Below, one piece after another: positions 24,531-32,405 of a stretch of 64,000 nt of DNA (position 1 is the stretch's first letter; every line of letters begins with the position of its first letter). The notes under the pieces are model-generated. The model had not been told where the DNA came from. It did no database searches and was given only the letters and a program-made list of their open reading frames with translations. This DNA is from a virus. The translations under genes and the position numbers were made by a program. The stretch lies in IMG/VR virus record IMGVR_UViG_3300032562_000004, positions 124,001-188,000 of that record; one strand, given 5' to 3'.

Positions 24531-26000
24531 TTAAACGTTGATTTCAGTATTTATATCGTCAGCCAACCGTGATTTACCATATACTTCCACACCATCCAAT
24601 TCGCCAATTTTTTCACTAACCACCTTGATTGGAATAATCTTTTTGACTGGTTTCTCTTTATGTTCAAAGATAGTACCAAAGATATCTTGGCGTTCCAATG
24701 GTAACTCATCATTTTTAATGAGTGTTGGAATATAACCAGTCATTCGTTCTAATGCCACAGCAAACAATGCCACATTATCTGAATAAGAATTGGCACAGGA
24801 GATGTCCCAAAACTTCTTATCCAAGAACATACAGGCACCTTTACAGAGGTGTAATACTGGACAAGAACCACATTCTTTACGATTACTCCAATGCGTGGAG
24901 GTCTTAATCTCTACATTGTCCATATCAGTCATGTGGCCACCAAGATGAGACTCTCCATTCTTGGAGATTTCAAGGGAACTGACATTCTGGCAGGTCATTA
25001 CATTACCTCGTAAATCAACCGCCAATACATGTTCGTCATCCATACCACATTTCTGACCTAGGTACTTAGAATTGGCATGAGATAATACTGCTTGAGTAAA
25101 TCCATCAATCTTACCTAATTGGCCAACAAAACCAATTTGACCACCTGTGCTAAAGAAGTCAGCAAAGGCCGTTCTGCGATACTCAAAATGTTCTTGTAGT
25201 GTCTGTAATGAATTGGTAATACCTTCCTCATCATACGCATCAACAATACCACCTTCACCTAATTTAACATTAGGATCACCAGTCATATTAACAAACCATT
25301 CATAAATTTCTTTACGAGATTTATTTTTACTATTCATCATTGGATTGAATGAGATACCTTTTTTCAACCTACTCATCATACGATAGAAGCCAAGAATAAC
25401 TTTCTTCTTTTCTGGATCATCAAAAGGATCAGGACCACGAACAGATTGTCCAGGTCCATCGTGTGAGATTGATACAGAAAAATTATACTTCATCAACCAA
25501 TCACAAATTTCATCTGTAAGAATAGAACCATTGGTGATGATAGAAAATTGTGGTAGACGATTCCAATGTTGGAACTTATCTACGATTGCCTCAGTCAAAG
25601 GCTTTAATGTTTTCCAATAAACGAGTGGTTCACCACCCCACAATTCAATCTTCAAACCTTTTTGTTCATCAAATTCTAGAGTATCAAACATCTCCATAAA
25701 AGCATCAATATCTTTTTTGGAAGTTTCTGGCGCTCGTTCAACAAACTTCTGTGAACAGTAATCGCAAGAGTAATTACAACTCAAACCTAATTGAATTTTA
25801 AGTAATTGTACTTCTTTGGATTTTTTTAGTGGACGGTCTTTGTCGAATGATTTATATTCAGTCAACTGTTGATTGTGAATTGTGCCTTCAGGAAATTCAT
25901 ACACGATTCCATCTTCACTTTTGAGTGTGTTGGTTTCATTATCATAGTAGAAGATTTTTTTATCATCAGCACTACGTTCAGCATGTATTTCAAATAGCAT
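24531..26000 (-). CDS. Radical SAM/SPASM enzyme (peptide-maturase type)
   Basis: 489 residues. The radical SAM cluster motif is LGLSCNYSCDYCSQKF (Cx3Cx2C). It is followed by ELWGGEPLVYW, a GGEP SAM-binding motif, and SIITNGSIL. The C-terminal SPASM region shows CGMDDEHVLAVDLRGNVMTC, ECGSCPVLHLCKGAC and a final Cys at DISC, enough ligands for auxiliary Fe-S clusters. Such enzymes modify peptides or proteins (sactionine, anSME-like chemistry). The adjacent Cys-rich gene and oxygenases suggest the substrate is encoded here. A phage MetK about 31 kb away could support SAM supply. Confidence 0.88.
   Translation of the reverse strand: MLFEIHAERSADDKKIFYYDNETNTLKSEDGIVYEFPEGTIHNQQLTEYKSFDKDRPLKKSKEVQLLKIQLGLSCNYSCDYCSQKFVERAPETSKKDIDAFMEMFDTLEFDEQKGLKIELWGGEPLVYWKTLKPLTEAIVDKFQHWNRLPQFSIITNGSILTDEICDWLMKYNFSVSISHDGPGQSVRGPDPFDDPEKKKVILGFYRMMSRLKKGISFNPMMNSKNKSRKEIYEWFVNMTGDPNVKLGEGGIVDAYDEEGITNSLQTLQEHFEYRRTAFADFFSTGGQIGFVGQLGKIDGFTQAVLSHANSKYLGQKCGMDDEHVLAVDLRGNVMTCQNVSSLEISKNGESHLGGHMTDMDNVEIKTSTHWSNRKECGSCPVLHLCKGACMFLDKKFWDISCANSYSDNVALFAVALERMTGYIPTLIKNDELPLERQDIFGTIFEHKEKPVKKIIPIKVVSEKIGELDGVEVYGKSRLADDINTEINV
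24548..24555 (-). promoter_or_regulatory. T4-type late promoter for Cys-rich gene
   Basis: An exact TATAAATA on the minus strand, inside the 3' end of the radical SAM gene and about 30 bases before the Cys-rich ATG. It suggests late (virion-phase) expression of the Cys-rich protein, separable from the enzyme gene. Confidence 0.6.
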
Positions 26001-26008
26001 TTATATTC

Positions 26009-26179
26009 CTAATTATAATATGAATTTCTGTGTGGATCAAATGTTGATAGTATTGTTTTTGTTTTTTCTATTTCTCTGTGTTGCTTGGCCATTTCTGCCA
26101 ATTCTTGCTGTATTCTTTCTTTGTTGTTCTGTTCGTAATAAAGACGTTGTTGTTTGGACATCATTCTTTTCTTCGACAT
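26009..26179 (-). CDS. Small basic helical protein
   Basis: 56 residues, MSKKRMMSKQQRLYYEQ..., Gln/Lys/Glu-rich and predicted helical. A GAGGGG ribosome site lies just before the ATG. A competing frame here lacks a ribosome site and looks like a shadow. It sits between the radical SAM gene and the upstream conserved gene. No family recognised. Confidence 0.6.
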   Translation of the reverse strand: MSKKRMMSKQQRLYYEQNNKERIQQELAEMAKQHREIEKTKTILSTFDPHRNSYYN

Positions 26180-26221
26180 TCACACCCCTCTTAATTAAAA
26201 GTATAGGCAATTTCTTCACAG

Positions 26222-26503
26222 TTACCATTCTCTAGGTGCCTTGGTTTTGTGACCAGATTTGATCGTGTTATTCGGAATACGTTCTTTCATTGGATTAATA
26301 ACATACTTCTCAAATGATGAGTCGGCTCGACCCATTCCAGGAACAGATAAACGAGAACCATCCGACATAACGGGTAGGTTCTCCGCAAAAATGTGCATTT
26401 CTAAATGGGGATTGTCTAGCTTGAACTGTTCTAAAACAGTATAAGACATACGGTGTTCTTCTACTTCACCTGTATTTTTGTTTAAAAAATCATAACTAGG
26501 CAT
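26222..26503 (-). CDS. Conserved T4-like small protein
   Basis: 93 residues beginning MPSYDFLNKNTGEVEEHRMS, a pattern seen in small T4-like phage proteins whose N-terminus resembles FmdB-type zinc-ribbon starts but without cysteines. The middle has DGSRLSVPGMGRADSSFEKY. It overlaps the upstream gene's stop by eight bases, and a TATAAATA box lies about 65 bases upstream. Function unknown. Confidence 0.65.
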   Translation of the reverse strand: MPSYDFLNKNTGEVEEHRMSYTVLEQFKLDNPHLEMHIFAENLPVMSDGSRLSVPGMGRADSSFEKYVINPMKERIPNNTIKSGHKTKAPREW

Positions 26504-27044
26504 TAAACCACTCCGGTTGATTACGAGAATTCACTTTACCTTTCCAGCTGGCTAAGTGTGTCTTATTATTTATATAGTAGTTACGATAGGAAGCCAATGA
26601 ATTACCAGTAATTTTAACGTCATCCGGCATGGCTGGAGTAGGCGCAGTAAAAGGTTTATTGGAAATGTTAGTTGGTGGTTGAGATAGAATATTTAATAAT
26701 CTGGAACAAGCGTGGGACTTACCATAACGATATGTATATTCTTTCAATAAATCTTTCCACAAATTATACAACCACACATAGTTTTCTTTAGATTCTCTAC
26801 ACCACAAAGCACTCGGATGGCTTGGGTGTGTGGATTTCATTAATAATGATTCTCTTTCGTCTAGTAACAACCATCTTTTTATTTTTCTACCGTTGGAGGT
26901 TTTATCATAATATTCTGTGCCATCTAATAATCTGTGTGTGGTGGATAATAACTGAGCATATTCGATACACATTTTTGTTACATGACGGTCTACATGATAT
27001 TCAGCACATTTTGTTGTGGAATTAGAAAGGTAAAATATATTCAT
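26496..27044 (-). CDS. Conserved phage protein of unknown function
   Basis: 182 residues. It begins MNIFYLSNSTTKCAEYHVDRH and continues with VTKMCIEYAQLLSTTHRLLDG, a pattern I recognise from many phage genomes without an assigned function. Conserved His, Trp (ALWCRESKENYVWL) and Arg residues suggest an enzyme or nucleic-acid-binding protein. It overlaps the downstream and upstream genes by a few bases. Confidence 0.7.
   Translation of the reverse strand: MNIFYLSNSTTKCAEYHVDRHVTKMCIEYAQLLSTTHRLLDGTEYYDKTSNGRKIKRWLLLDERESLLMKSTHPSHPSALWCRESKENYVWLYNLWKDLLKEYTYRYGKSHACSRLLNILSQPPTNISNKPFTAPTPAMPDDVKITGNSLASYRNYYINNKTHLASWKGKVNSRNQPEWFNA
26567..26574 (-). promoter_or_regulatory. T4-type late promoter box
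   Basis: An exact TATAAATA on the minus strand inside the preceding gene, about 65 bases upstream of the ATG at 26503. Possible late promoter for that gene and the radical SAM gene beyond. Confidence 0.4.
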
Positions 27045-27325
27045 AACATTCTAATCAAACCAATACTATCAATAGAGGTTAACAAAATATAGTTAGCCAA
27101 CATGCCAAAAGATTTGCGAGTGTAAGCAGCCCAAGCATATAAAGCACAACCAGTAATCCAAACAGGATACATGAGACGTAAAGGGGGATTTGGAACGGTA
27201 AGTGCCATAGTAAGAGAGCAACCAATACTAATAGCCCAAGCAAGCAACTCAACCACAAACCTAAGTTTATGAGATTGCCAATCATCACGAATCCACCCAA
27301 ATGTTGTTCCCAACAAATCGTTCAT
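27041..27325 (-). CDS. Small membrane protein
   Basis: 94 residues with three probable membrane segments (FVVELLAWAISIGCSLTMAL, PVWITGCALYAWAAY, LANYILLTSIDSIGLI). The WIRDDWQSHKLRF start is charged. The start overlaps the stop of the next gene by one base. The fold vaguely recalls PnuC-like transporters but is too short to assign. Confidence 0.62.
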   Translation of the reverse strand: MNDLLGTTFGWIRDDWQSHKLRFVVELLAWAISIGCSLTMALTVPNPPLRLMYPVWITGCALYAWAAYTRKSFGMLANYILLTSIDSIGLIRML

Positions 27326-27621
27326 TATTTCTTAATACCAAGAACAGGAATTTCCAATGGTTCTTTTTCACCAGCAGTTTTCTTTAAAGATTTAACACGT
27401 TTAGCAATATCATCAGCGGATACTGTTTCCATAGCAAATTGTTTAAAAGCATCATAAGAATCTTTTACTTTGTATGCTGTTTTACCATTAACTGCAGCTG
27501 CATCAGCCATAAACAATGCACAACCACCTTCAACAAGTGGAGCAATTTCAATAATAGAATCTAGATTGATAATTACTTTACAATTTTTTTCAACTGATTC
27601 AACTTCAATAAAAATACTCAT
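27325..27621 (-). CDS. Hypothetical phage protein
   Basis: 98 residues, MSIFIEVESVEKNCKVIINL... with an Ala-rich middle and a Lys-rich C-terminus. No transmembrane segment or catalytic motif is visible. It is translationally coupled to its neighbours by TAATG-type overlaps. Function unknown. Confidence 0.6.
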   Translation of the reverse strand: MSIFIEVESVEKNCKVIINLDSIIEIAPLVEGGCALFMADAAAVNGKTAYKVKDSYDAFKQFAMETVSADDIAKRVKSLKKTAGEKEPLEIPVLGIKK

Positions 27622-27791
27622 TATTCTTCTCCTTGGTTAGTTTTGGTACTTAATTTGGCCAACTTGGCACGTTTCTCAGCAACTTCAGCATCAATCATCA
27701 TTTTCTTCCAATGGCCACGCTTTTCACTTGACAATCCAGAAAGAATACGTTTTGATTCTTTACTTAAATTAAAATCTTTAGTAGTTTTCAC
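27621..27791 (-). CDS. Small basic protein with GTG start
   Basis: 56 residues starting at GTG (KTTKDFNLSKESKRILS) with an AAAGGA site seven bases upstream. It is Lys/Arg-rich, helical, and contains SSEKRGHWKKMMIDAE. The start overlaps the end of the next small gene. Possibly DNA- or RNA-associated; no family recognised. Confidence 0.6.
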   Translation of the reverse strand: MKTTKDFNLSKESKRILSGLSSEKRGHWKKMMIDAEVAEKRAKLAKLSTKTNQGEE

Positions 27792-27933
27792 TTGTTTCCT
27801 TTAATTTAATTAGTTCTAAGATTGATTTGGTAAATTCAACCGGAAAATCCGATTCTTGGCCAGATTCCATTCTACCTCTAGAACGGCCTTCTTCATACAA
27901 CCAAATATTATGAATTTCTTCTTTGTTGGGCAT
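27778..27933 (-). CDS. Small hypothetical protein
   Basis: 51 residues, MPNKEEIHNIWLYEEGRSRG..., ending ELIKLKETSENY. It has a tandem ATG start and a weak ribosome site. It is the first gene of this small-gene string on the minus strand. Function unknown. Confidence 0.5.
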   Translation of the reverse strand: MPNKEEIHNIWLYEEGRSRGRMESGQESDFPVEFTKSILELIKLKETSENY

Positions 27934-27958
27934 CATTTTTTATCACAATCTTCTAAAT

Positions 27959-27966
27959 TATAAATA
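27959..27966 (+). promoter_or_regulatory. T4-type late promoter box for GIY-YIG gene
   Basis: An exact TATAAATA on the plus strand about 70 bases before the homing-type ATG. A GTAGGT/ACCTAC hairpin lies in the leader. Late expression is usual for T4 homing nucleases. Confidence 0.45.
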
Positions 27967-28033
27967 GGTGTAGGTCACGATGCGCTAACATCTACCTACT
28001 CTATGTTTAACACTTTAACACGAAACACAGCTC

Positions 28034-28672
28034 ATGTCAAGTATATATCAACCAAATCTACCATATTGTGTATATCTTACCACATATTTTGGTAACAAAC
28101 TTCCTATGTTTTATCTTGGATCTTCATCGGTTAAGAAGGTACAAAATGGTTATAAAGGTTCAGTATCTTCTAAAAAATACAAACAAATATGGAAAGAAGA
28201 ACTAAAACAAAATCCACAATTATTCAAAACACAAATTATATCGTATTATACAACAAGAATTGAAGCTACTGAAAAAGAAAATCAATTTCAACTTAAATTG
28301 AATGTAGTTAAATCTCCATTGTATATGAACACATCAAATGCAATACCAAATGGCATTTATGGTGTATCAATGAAAGGTGAAAATAATCCTATGTTTGGTA
28401 AAACCAGAAGTATGGCCACCGAAACCAAAATCAAAATAAGCCAAACCAAAAAAGGTGTTGTAAAATCGGAACAAACAAAACAAAAAATGAGAAAACCTAA
28501 ACCGATCGGTTTTAGTGAAAAACTAAAGGGCAATCAAAATGCAAAAGGTGCAAAATCTTGGTTAGGTAAAACTCATAGTGAAGAAACCAAAAAGAAAATC
28601 TCAGATAAAATCAAAGAATTAAACCGGTTAAAAAATCAAGGCTTATCACAATCAGGAACTCTAATTAAATAG
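28034..28672 (+). CDS. GIY-YIG-like homing endonuclease with NUMOD3 repeats
   Basis: 212 residues. The N-terminal part has PYCVYLTTYFGNKLPMFYLG (a GIY-YIG-like strand pair, YCVYL and FYLGSS), with Glu in IEATEKENQFQ as possible catalytic or metal residue. NUMOD3 motifs follow (NPMFGKTRSMATETKIKISQ, SWLGKTHSEETKKKISD). It runs opposite to all surrounding genes and its 3' end overlaps the antisense membrane gene by 37 bases, as expected for a mobile insertion. Confidence 0.8.
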   Translation: MSSIYQPNLPYCVYLTTYFGNKLPMFYLGSSSVKKVQNGYKGSVSSKKYKQIWKEELKQNPQLFKTQIISYYTTRIEATEKENQFQLKLNVVKSPLYMNTSNAIPNGIYGVSMKGENNPMFGKTRSMATETKIKISQTKKGVVKSEQTKQKMRKPKPIGFSEKLKGNQNAKGAKSWLGKTHSEETKKKISDKIKELNRLKNQGLSQSGTLIK

Positions 28673-28878
28673 GTTGTATTGTTGGTATGTGGCCGAACAA
28701 AGAAACATTCTTTTTGAATATTCCAAACTAAATGGTTTTGAATCCCACCTTTAAACTGTTGCAACTCCGGTGGATTGGTCAATGAAATGAATTGATTGTA
28801 ACCAACAAAACCAATCAAAAGTAAACCAATAATAATAACAATGTGCTTCTTCAAAAATTCAGTTAGTTTTTTAAACAT
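28636..28878 (-). CDS. Single-pass membrane protein
   Basis: 80 residues. The N-terminal helix KKHIVIIIGLLLIGFVGY is a membrane anchor preceded by lysines, so the rest (NPPELQQFKGG...RVPDCDKP, two Cys) is probably periplasmic. It overlaps the upstream gene by eight bases. Function unknown; early-type host-interaction genes often look like this. Confidence 0.6.
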   Translation of the reverse strand: MFKKLTEFLKKHIVIIIGLLLIGFVGYNQFISLTNPPELQQFKGGIQNHLVWNIQKECFFVRPHTNNTTYLIRVPDCDKP

Positions 28879-29113
28879 TCAAAACTCCATAACGATATAG
28901 AACTGCTATTATAACACAAATAATACCACCAAGCAACATACCTAGATTAAATCTACCATTAACCTGACGGAAGTATTCCACTTCCAACTCAAGATAATCT
29001 CGTTGACCTAATACCATATCAGGACATTCCGATTCACCACCCATTAACTCAATGGTTTCTTTAGCATTGGCCAATCGTTGTTTGGCTTCACGGTAATCTA
29101 AGTATGGTATCAT
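28871..29113 (-). CDS. Small membrane protein with helical domain
   Basis: The start at MIPYLDYREAKQRLAN overlaps the previous stop (TAATG), giving 80 residues; a longer frame upstream is inside the neighbouring gene. It has a helical charged N-terminus and one C-terminal membrane segment (GMLLGGIICVIIAVLY). Function unknown. Confidence 0.58.
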   Translation of the reverse strand: MIPYLDYREAKQRLANAKETIELMGGESECPDMVLGQRDYLELEVEYFRQVNGRFNLGMLLGGIICVIIAVLYRYGVLNV

Positions 29114-29793
29114 TAGTCCCAAAGTCCCTCGTAGTACTTTCCTAGAAGCCGGAAACCATTGGTCTTTCTTGCTTGGTGTGCTCTCAGTCCATCCCAATCT
29201 ACCTTAGGTCCAACATAATCTTTATCCCAAGGTGCTGTATCACGACAACCCGTGTGGTCAAAGAATTGTGATTCATCATCATCTGTGACTTTTTGTGTAA
29301 AAGCCCAAATCATTTCATTGAGAACCCAATCCCATTTAAGGTGAACGGTGGATTCGCCATCATCTTCACCCATATCAACTGCATGAACCTGTATTGTATT
29401 ACGAACATCATTTTTCTTGCGTTTTAGTTTTGGTTTCTTAACTGCTCTTAATTCTTCTGGTACATCTTCATCATCTACCATTGGTGAACCATGTTTATCA
29501 TTACGCAACTGTATTAACATTGGTAGAATAATCTCAGCCAATGTATGATCCATTGACCAAGTATCCCATCGGTCAATCTTAATATAAGTCCATCTTGGAT
29601 GAATAAAGTCTAAAAACTTTTGCCATGCAATACAAATAGGATTCAAAAAGTTAACCACTTTTACATATTTGCCTGTGCCTGTATCTTCAAGATCATAGAA
29701 TACATCATCATTCTTTTCCCAAAAACAAACTTTTTTGAGAATAGTATATGGAGAAATCCAATGATTACGATATTTACTAATCCAAACTTTCAT
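29113..29793 (-). CDS. Conserved phage hypothetical protein
   Basis: 226 residues. Aromatic-rich N-terminus (MKVWISKYRNHWISPYTI), then PRWTYIKIDRWDTWSMDHTL and an acidic linker. The C-terminal region has WDWVLNEMIWAFTQKV and WDGLRAHQARKTNGFRLLGK. I recall similar proteins in T4-like phages of aquatic bacteria without known function. No catalytic motif stands out. Confidence 0.65.
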   Translation of the reverse strand: MKVWISKYRNHWISPYTILKKVCFWEKNDDVFYDLEDTGTGKYVKVVNFLNPICIAWQKFLDFIHPRWTYIKIDRWDTWSMDHTLAEIILPMLIQLRNDKHGSPMVDDEDVPEELRAVKKPKLKRKKNDVRNTIQVHAVDMGEDDGESTVHLKWDWVLNEMIWAFTQKVTDDDESQFFDHTGCRDTAPWDKDYVGPKVDWDGLRAHQARKTNGFRLLGKYYEGLWD

Positions 29794-29795
29794 TT

Positions 29796-29909
29796 TTATC
29801 CTTTAATGGCACAATATAATATTATAATCACAATTAATATGATTGGCAACCAGGCACGCAAGGTCATTGGTTCATTACTTGGTAATTTTGGTGGTGTAGG
29901 TCTTAGCAT
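29796..29909 (-). CDS. Tiny single-pass membrane protein
   Basis: 37 residues, MLRPTPPKLPSNEPMTLRAW followed by a membrane helix LPIILIVIIILYCAIKG. Its ATG overlaps the stop of the metallophosphoesterase gene (TAATG), good evidence for coupled translation. Confidence 0.55.
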   Translation of the reverse strand: MLRPTPPKLPSNEPMTLRAWLPIILIVIIILYCAIKG

Positions 29910-30865
29910 TACACCACCACATATTGTAATTCAAATTGATCTGCACGTGCTTCGTAACCATCATAACCACGAGGATTACAAATCACTCTAGTACCTTTAA
30001 TCATGTAATCAAAAGGATGATGAGTGTGTCCATGAGTCCACAATTTAATCTGTGGACGATCCATAATAAAATCAATCAAATCACTAGTGTAAGCACCATT
30101 CATTGTCCTATCATTGGCATACATTTTGTGTATGCTGAATGGACTTGGTGTATGATGGCCAACAACCACATATTTTCTATCATGATTACCTTCAACAACA
30201 TGCCGGATAAAGTCCAACATCTTCTTATGGTCCTCTACCGAATCTTCAGGACAGAATTTGCTTGGTTCATCTTTATGTTTATAACCAATTGGGAACATAT
30301 TTCCCTTTTCGTCTTTTATATAACGACCACCATTCTTACCATCTTCTGTGTACAATAGATTTTCTTCATAGATTGGCACCTGGCGACTAACCATTCTATT
30401 ACTATTCTTTACACAATTAAAATCATTCATGGCACTACGGACATGGAACAAAGTCATTGGATCTTCCTTGTTCATATCAGTCCATAATGTACCACCAATA
30501 AAGGTAACATCATTCAATTCAAATACTTCTTTATCTAAAATGTGTAGATTAGGTAAGTAACTCAACATTTTCTTTAGATGGTCAATAGTATATTTGAAAT
30601 CATAATGATAATGCTCATGATTACCCATAACATAGATTACATGTGGAAACATGGCACAGCAATTACTGAAGAAATCATGGATTCTTCGGCTTTTATTAGT
30701 GCCAAGAGCGGCATGGCCATATTTAAAATCAGGACTAGTTTGTTCCAACAAATCGGCCGCAACACAAATATCACCACTCAGGATCAATACATCAGCCTGT
30801 TGGTCATTCTTTAAAAGGATATCTCCGAATTCCAAATGAATGTCGGAAGCTAAAGCAATTTTCAT
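29909..30865 (-). CDS. Calcineurin-like metallophosphoesterase A
   Basis: 318 residues with all metallophosphoesterase motifs: ASDIHLEFGD, LILSGDICVA, VMGNHEHYHYD, VVGHHTPSPF and LWTHGHTHHPFD, so a two-metal active site is complete. The substrate (nucleotide, cyclic nucleotide or nucleic acid) cannot be told. Its neighbours are small early-type genes. A second enzyme of the superfamily lies at 38.3 kb. Confidence 0.87.
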   Translation of the reverse strand: MKIALASDIHLEFGDILLKNDQQADVLILSGDICVAADLLEQTSPDFKYGHAALGTNKSRRIHDFFSNCCAMFPHVIYVMGNHEHYHYDFKYTIDHLKKMLSYLPNLHILDKEVFELNDVTFIGGTLWTDMNKEDPMTLFHVRSAMNDFNCVKNSNRMVSRQVPIYEENLLYTEDGKNGGRYIKDEKGNMFPIGYKHKDEPSKFCPEDSVEDHKKMLDFIRHVVEGNHDRKYVVVGHHTPSPFSIHKMYANDRTMNGAYTSDLIDFIMDRPQIKLWTHGHTHHPFDYMIKGTRVICNPRGYDGYEARADQFELQYVVV

Positions 30866-30866
30866 T

Positions 30867-31160
30867 TTAATTCCATATTCTATGTTTTTCTGCGACCCAT
30901 TCTAGGCCATCATATTCTTCAAGCTGCCATTCTACTTCATCGGGAATATTTACTACTTTTAACTCTGAAAATCTACCATTGGCCTCATCGCCTAATTCTT
31001 CTATCACACGAACCAAATATTGGTCATTACGTTCAATATCATAATAAGACCAATCTTCTTGCCAATCTTTCCATTCAATCATAGAATATTGGCAAAATAG
31101 TTTTTGTGCCTTTTCAGATAAACTAAATCCGCCATGGCAAGAGTTAATTACAATTTTCAA
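30867..31160 (-). CDS. Hypothetical phage protein
   Basis: 97 residues, MKIVINSCHGGFSLSEKAQK then DIERNDQYLVRVIEELGDEA. The NSCHGGFSLS start and the LV.V..ELG..A segment resemble a conserved phage/bacterial family I have seen only as hypothetical. It overlaps the upstream gene by four bases. Confidence 0.62.
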   Translation of the reverse strand: MKIVINSCHGGFSLSEKAQKLFCQYSMIEWKDWQEDWSYYDIERNDQYLVRVIEELGDEANGRFSELKVVNIPDEVEWQLEEYDGLEWVAEKHRIWN

Positions 31161-31390
31161 TGTAATATATCCTTATTTTCTTCTTGTGATAATATCTGTT
31201 CGGGAGCTTTTAGTAGTTCAATAAAATCATCCTGATATTGACCTTGTTTGGACAACCATGTTAATCGTGCCAATATAACGGCAGTCAAATTTAATGCTGG
31301 CACCTCATATGTATTCATCCATTTTAACAAGGCCATATCAATATCTTCCGATAGGTCTGCCAGCATTTTATCTTCTTCAATTGTTGCCAT
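31157..31390 (-). CDS. Hypothetical acidic protein
   Basis: The start at MATIEEDKMLADLS has GGAAAG nine bases upstream; an ATG two codons earlier is too close to that site. 77 residues, helical and acidic (EDIDMALLKWMNTYEVPAL). No family recognised. Confidence 0.55.
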   Translation of the reverse strand: MATIEEDKMLADLSEDIDMALLKWMNTYEVPALNLTAVILARLTWLSKQGQYQDDFIELLKAPEQILSQEENKDILH

Positions 31391-31703
31391 TACCATCTTC
31401 TTTCCACATTTTCTCACAACTTGATTTGGTTGCATTATCATTCAAACGAATACAATCTTCAATAAACTCAGATGGCGCTACCTCAGCTGAACTTACAGCT
31501 TTTACCTCAGGTGAATCCACGGTCTTGGCAGATGGCATAGAGAATACAAATAAACAACCAGCAACACCAATGCCCAATAGAATTTGTTTCCAATAGGTCA
31601 ATAGAATCAATCCAACAATAAGTGTGAAAAAGATTCCAACAATTAATAATTGTAATACTGTTGGAGTAATACCAACAGAGGACAACATATCAATAATATT
31701 CAT
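31377..31703 (-). CDS. Membrane protein with periplasmic tail
   Basis: The start at MNIIDMLSSVGIT lies just past the lipoprotein stop, giving 108 residues. Two adjacent hydrophobic helices are visible (VLQLLIVGIFFTLIVGLILL, ILLGIGVAGCLFVFSM), followed by a soluble tail with two Cys (DCIRLND, SSCEKMWK). A spanin-like or small envelope role is possible given the lipoprotein just upstream, but unproven. Confidence 0.58.
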   Translation of the reverse strand: MNIIDMLSSVGITPTVLQLLIVGIFFTLIVGLILLTYWKQILLGIGVAGCLFVFSMPSAKTVDSPEVKAVSSAEVAPSEFIEDCIRLNDNATKSSCEKMWKEDGNGNN

Positions 31704-31705
31704 GA

Positions 31706-31945
31706 TTAGTAAGCATCGCAACGAACATCAACAGGCACCAATACCTTGCCACCAGTATCAACCTTTTGTGCCACATATTCGGTAGTAGGTCTCATCTTGG
31801 CACGGAGACATTCACGACCTGCATTGATTACTTCATTGCGACTCATGACCTCAGGACCATCATAACCTTTTACTTTATAAACAGGTGCAGATGAACAGGC
31901 TGGCATCATTAATACACATGCCACGACCAACAGTTTAACTTTCAC
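31706..31945 (-). CDS. Small lipoprotein
   Basis: 79 residues. The signal sequence KLLVVACVLMMPACSS ends in a lipobox-like MPAC, so Cys17 is the probable lipidated residue. The mature part has PVYKVKGYDGPEVMSRNEVI and two more Cys. A lipoprotein next to a membrane protein could be an o-spanin/i-spanin-like pair, but no coiled coil is evident. Its start overlaps the next small gene. Confidence 0.65.
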   Translation of the reverse strand: MKVKLLVVACVLMMPACSSAPVYKVKGYDGPEVMSRNEVINAGRECLRAKMRPTTEYVAQKVDTGGKVLVPVDVRCDAY

Positions 31946-32114
31946 TTTTTTTCTCCATAATATACTTAATTACTTCTTTTGCATCTTTCATATCAGACTT
32001 TTCTACTGCCTCATCAATCATATCCAATTGAACGCTATGCAAATGATTTAAATGTATTGTAATCATAATATCTCTTAGATTACGAACATTAAGAGGTAAT
32101 GGTTTATAATTCAT
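31935..32114 (-). CDS. Small helical protein
   Basis: 59 residues, MNYKPLPLNVRNLRDIM... with an HLNHLHSVQLDMIDEAVEKS helix. The stop lies inside the lipoprotein gene, and the start overlaps the next gene's stop. Function unknown. Confidence 0.55.
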   Translation of the reverse strand: MNYKPLPLNVRNLRDIMITIHLNHLHSVQLDMIDEAVEKSDMKDAKEVIKYIMEKKSES

Positions 32115-32245
32115 TTACCCGTATCCACTTTAACTGAAACATTCTTAACAGTTTCAATACCATTATCTAATGCCTTGGCAATACCAGTAAAACCTACTGT
32201 AGCCACAATAAATCCCAAAATACAACCAATAATAAAATTAAACAT
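32111..32245 (-). CDS. Tiny membrane protein
   Basis: 44 residues, MFNFIIGCILGFIVATVGFT then a soluble tail. GGAAGATT precedes the ATG at a good distance. The single N-terminal membrane helix places the tail outside or inside unpredictably. Function unknown. Confidence 0.55.
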   Translation of the reverse strand: MFNFIIGCILGFIVATVGFTGIAKALDNGIETVKNVSVKVDTGK

Positions 32246-32378
32246 AATCTTCCGCCAATACAATATATTCAATATACAAATTGTCCAATTCTTCATCAGA
32301 CTTTTTAATCAATGCATCAGTAGTAAAACCTTTAAATGATAACATTGTAATAATTTCTTCACGACTAATATGATCCAT
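32238..32378 (-). CDS. Tiny acidic protein
   Basis: 46 residues, MDHISREEIITMLSFKGFTT..., ending VLAEDYV. A GAGGAG ribosome site precedes the ATG and a sigma70-type promoter lies about 30 bases upstream, so this is the first gene of its transcript. Function unknown. Confidence 0.55.
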   Translation of the reverse strand: MDHISREEIITMLSFKGFTTDALIKKSDEELDNLYIEYIVLAEDYV

Positions 32379-32405
32379 AAAAAACTCCTCGCCAATTAAG
32401 ATACC

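Noticed and set aside
26037-26228. 63-codon minus-strand frame between the rSAM gene and the 26222 gene
   Set aside because: It lacks a ribosome site, and the overlapping frame starting at 26179 has a GAGGGG site and a more protein-like sequence.
28890-28925. Promoter upstream of 28878
   Set aside because: TATAAT is present but the -35 (TTGCTT) is weak.
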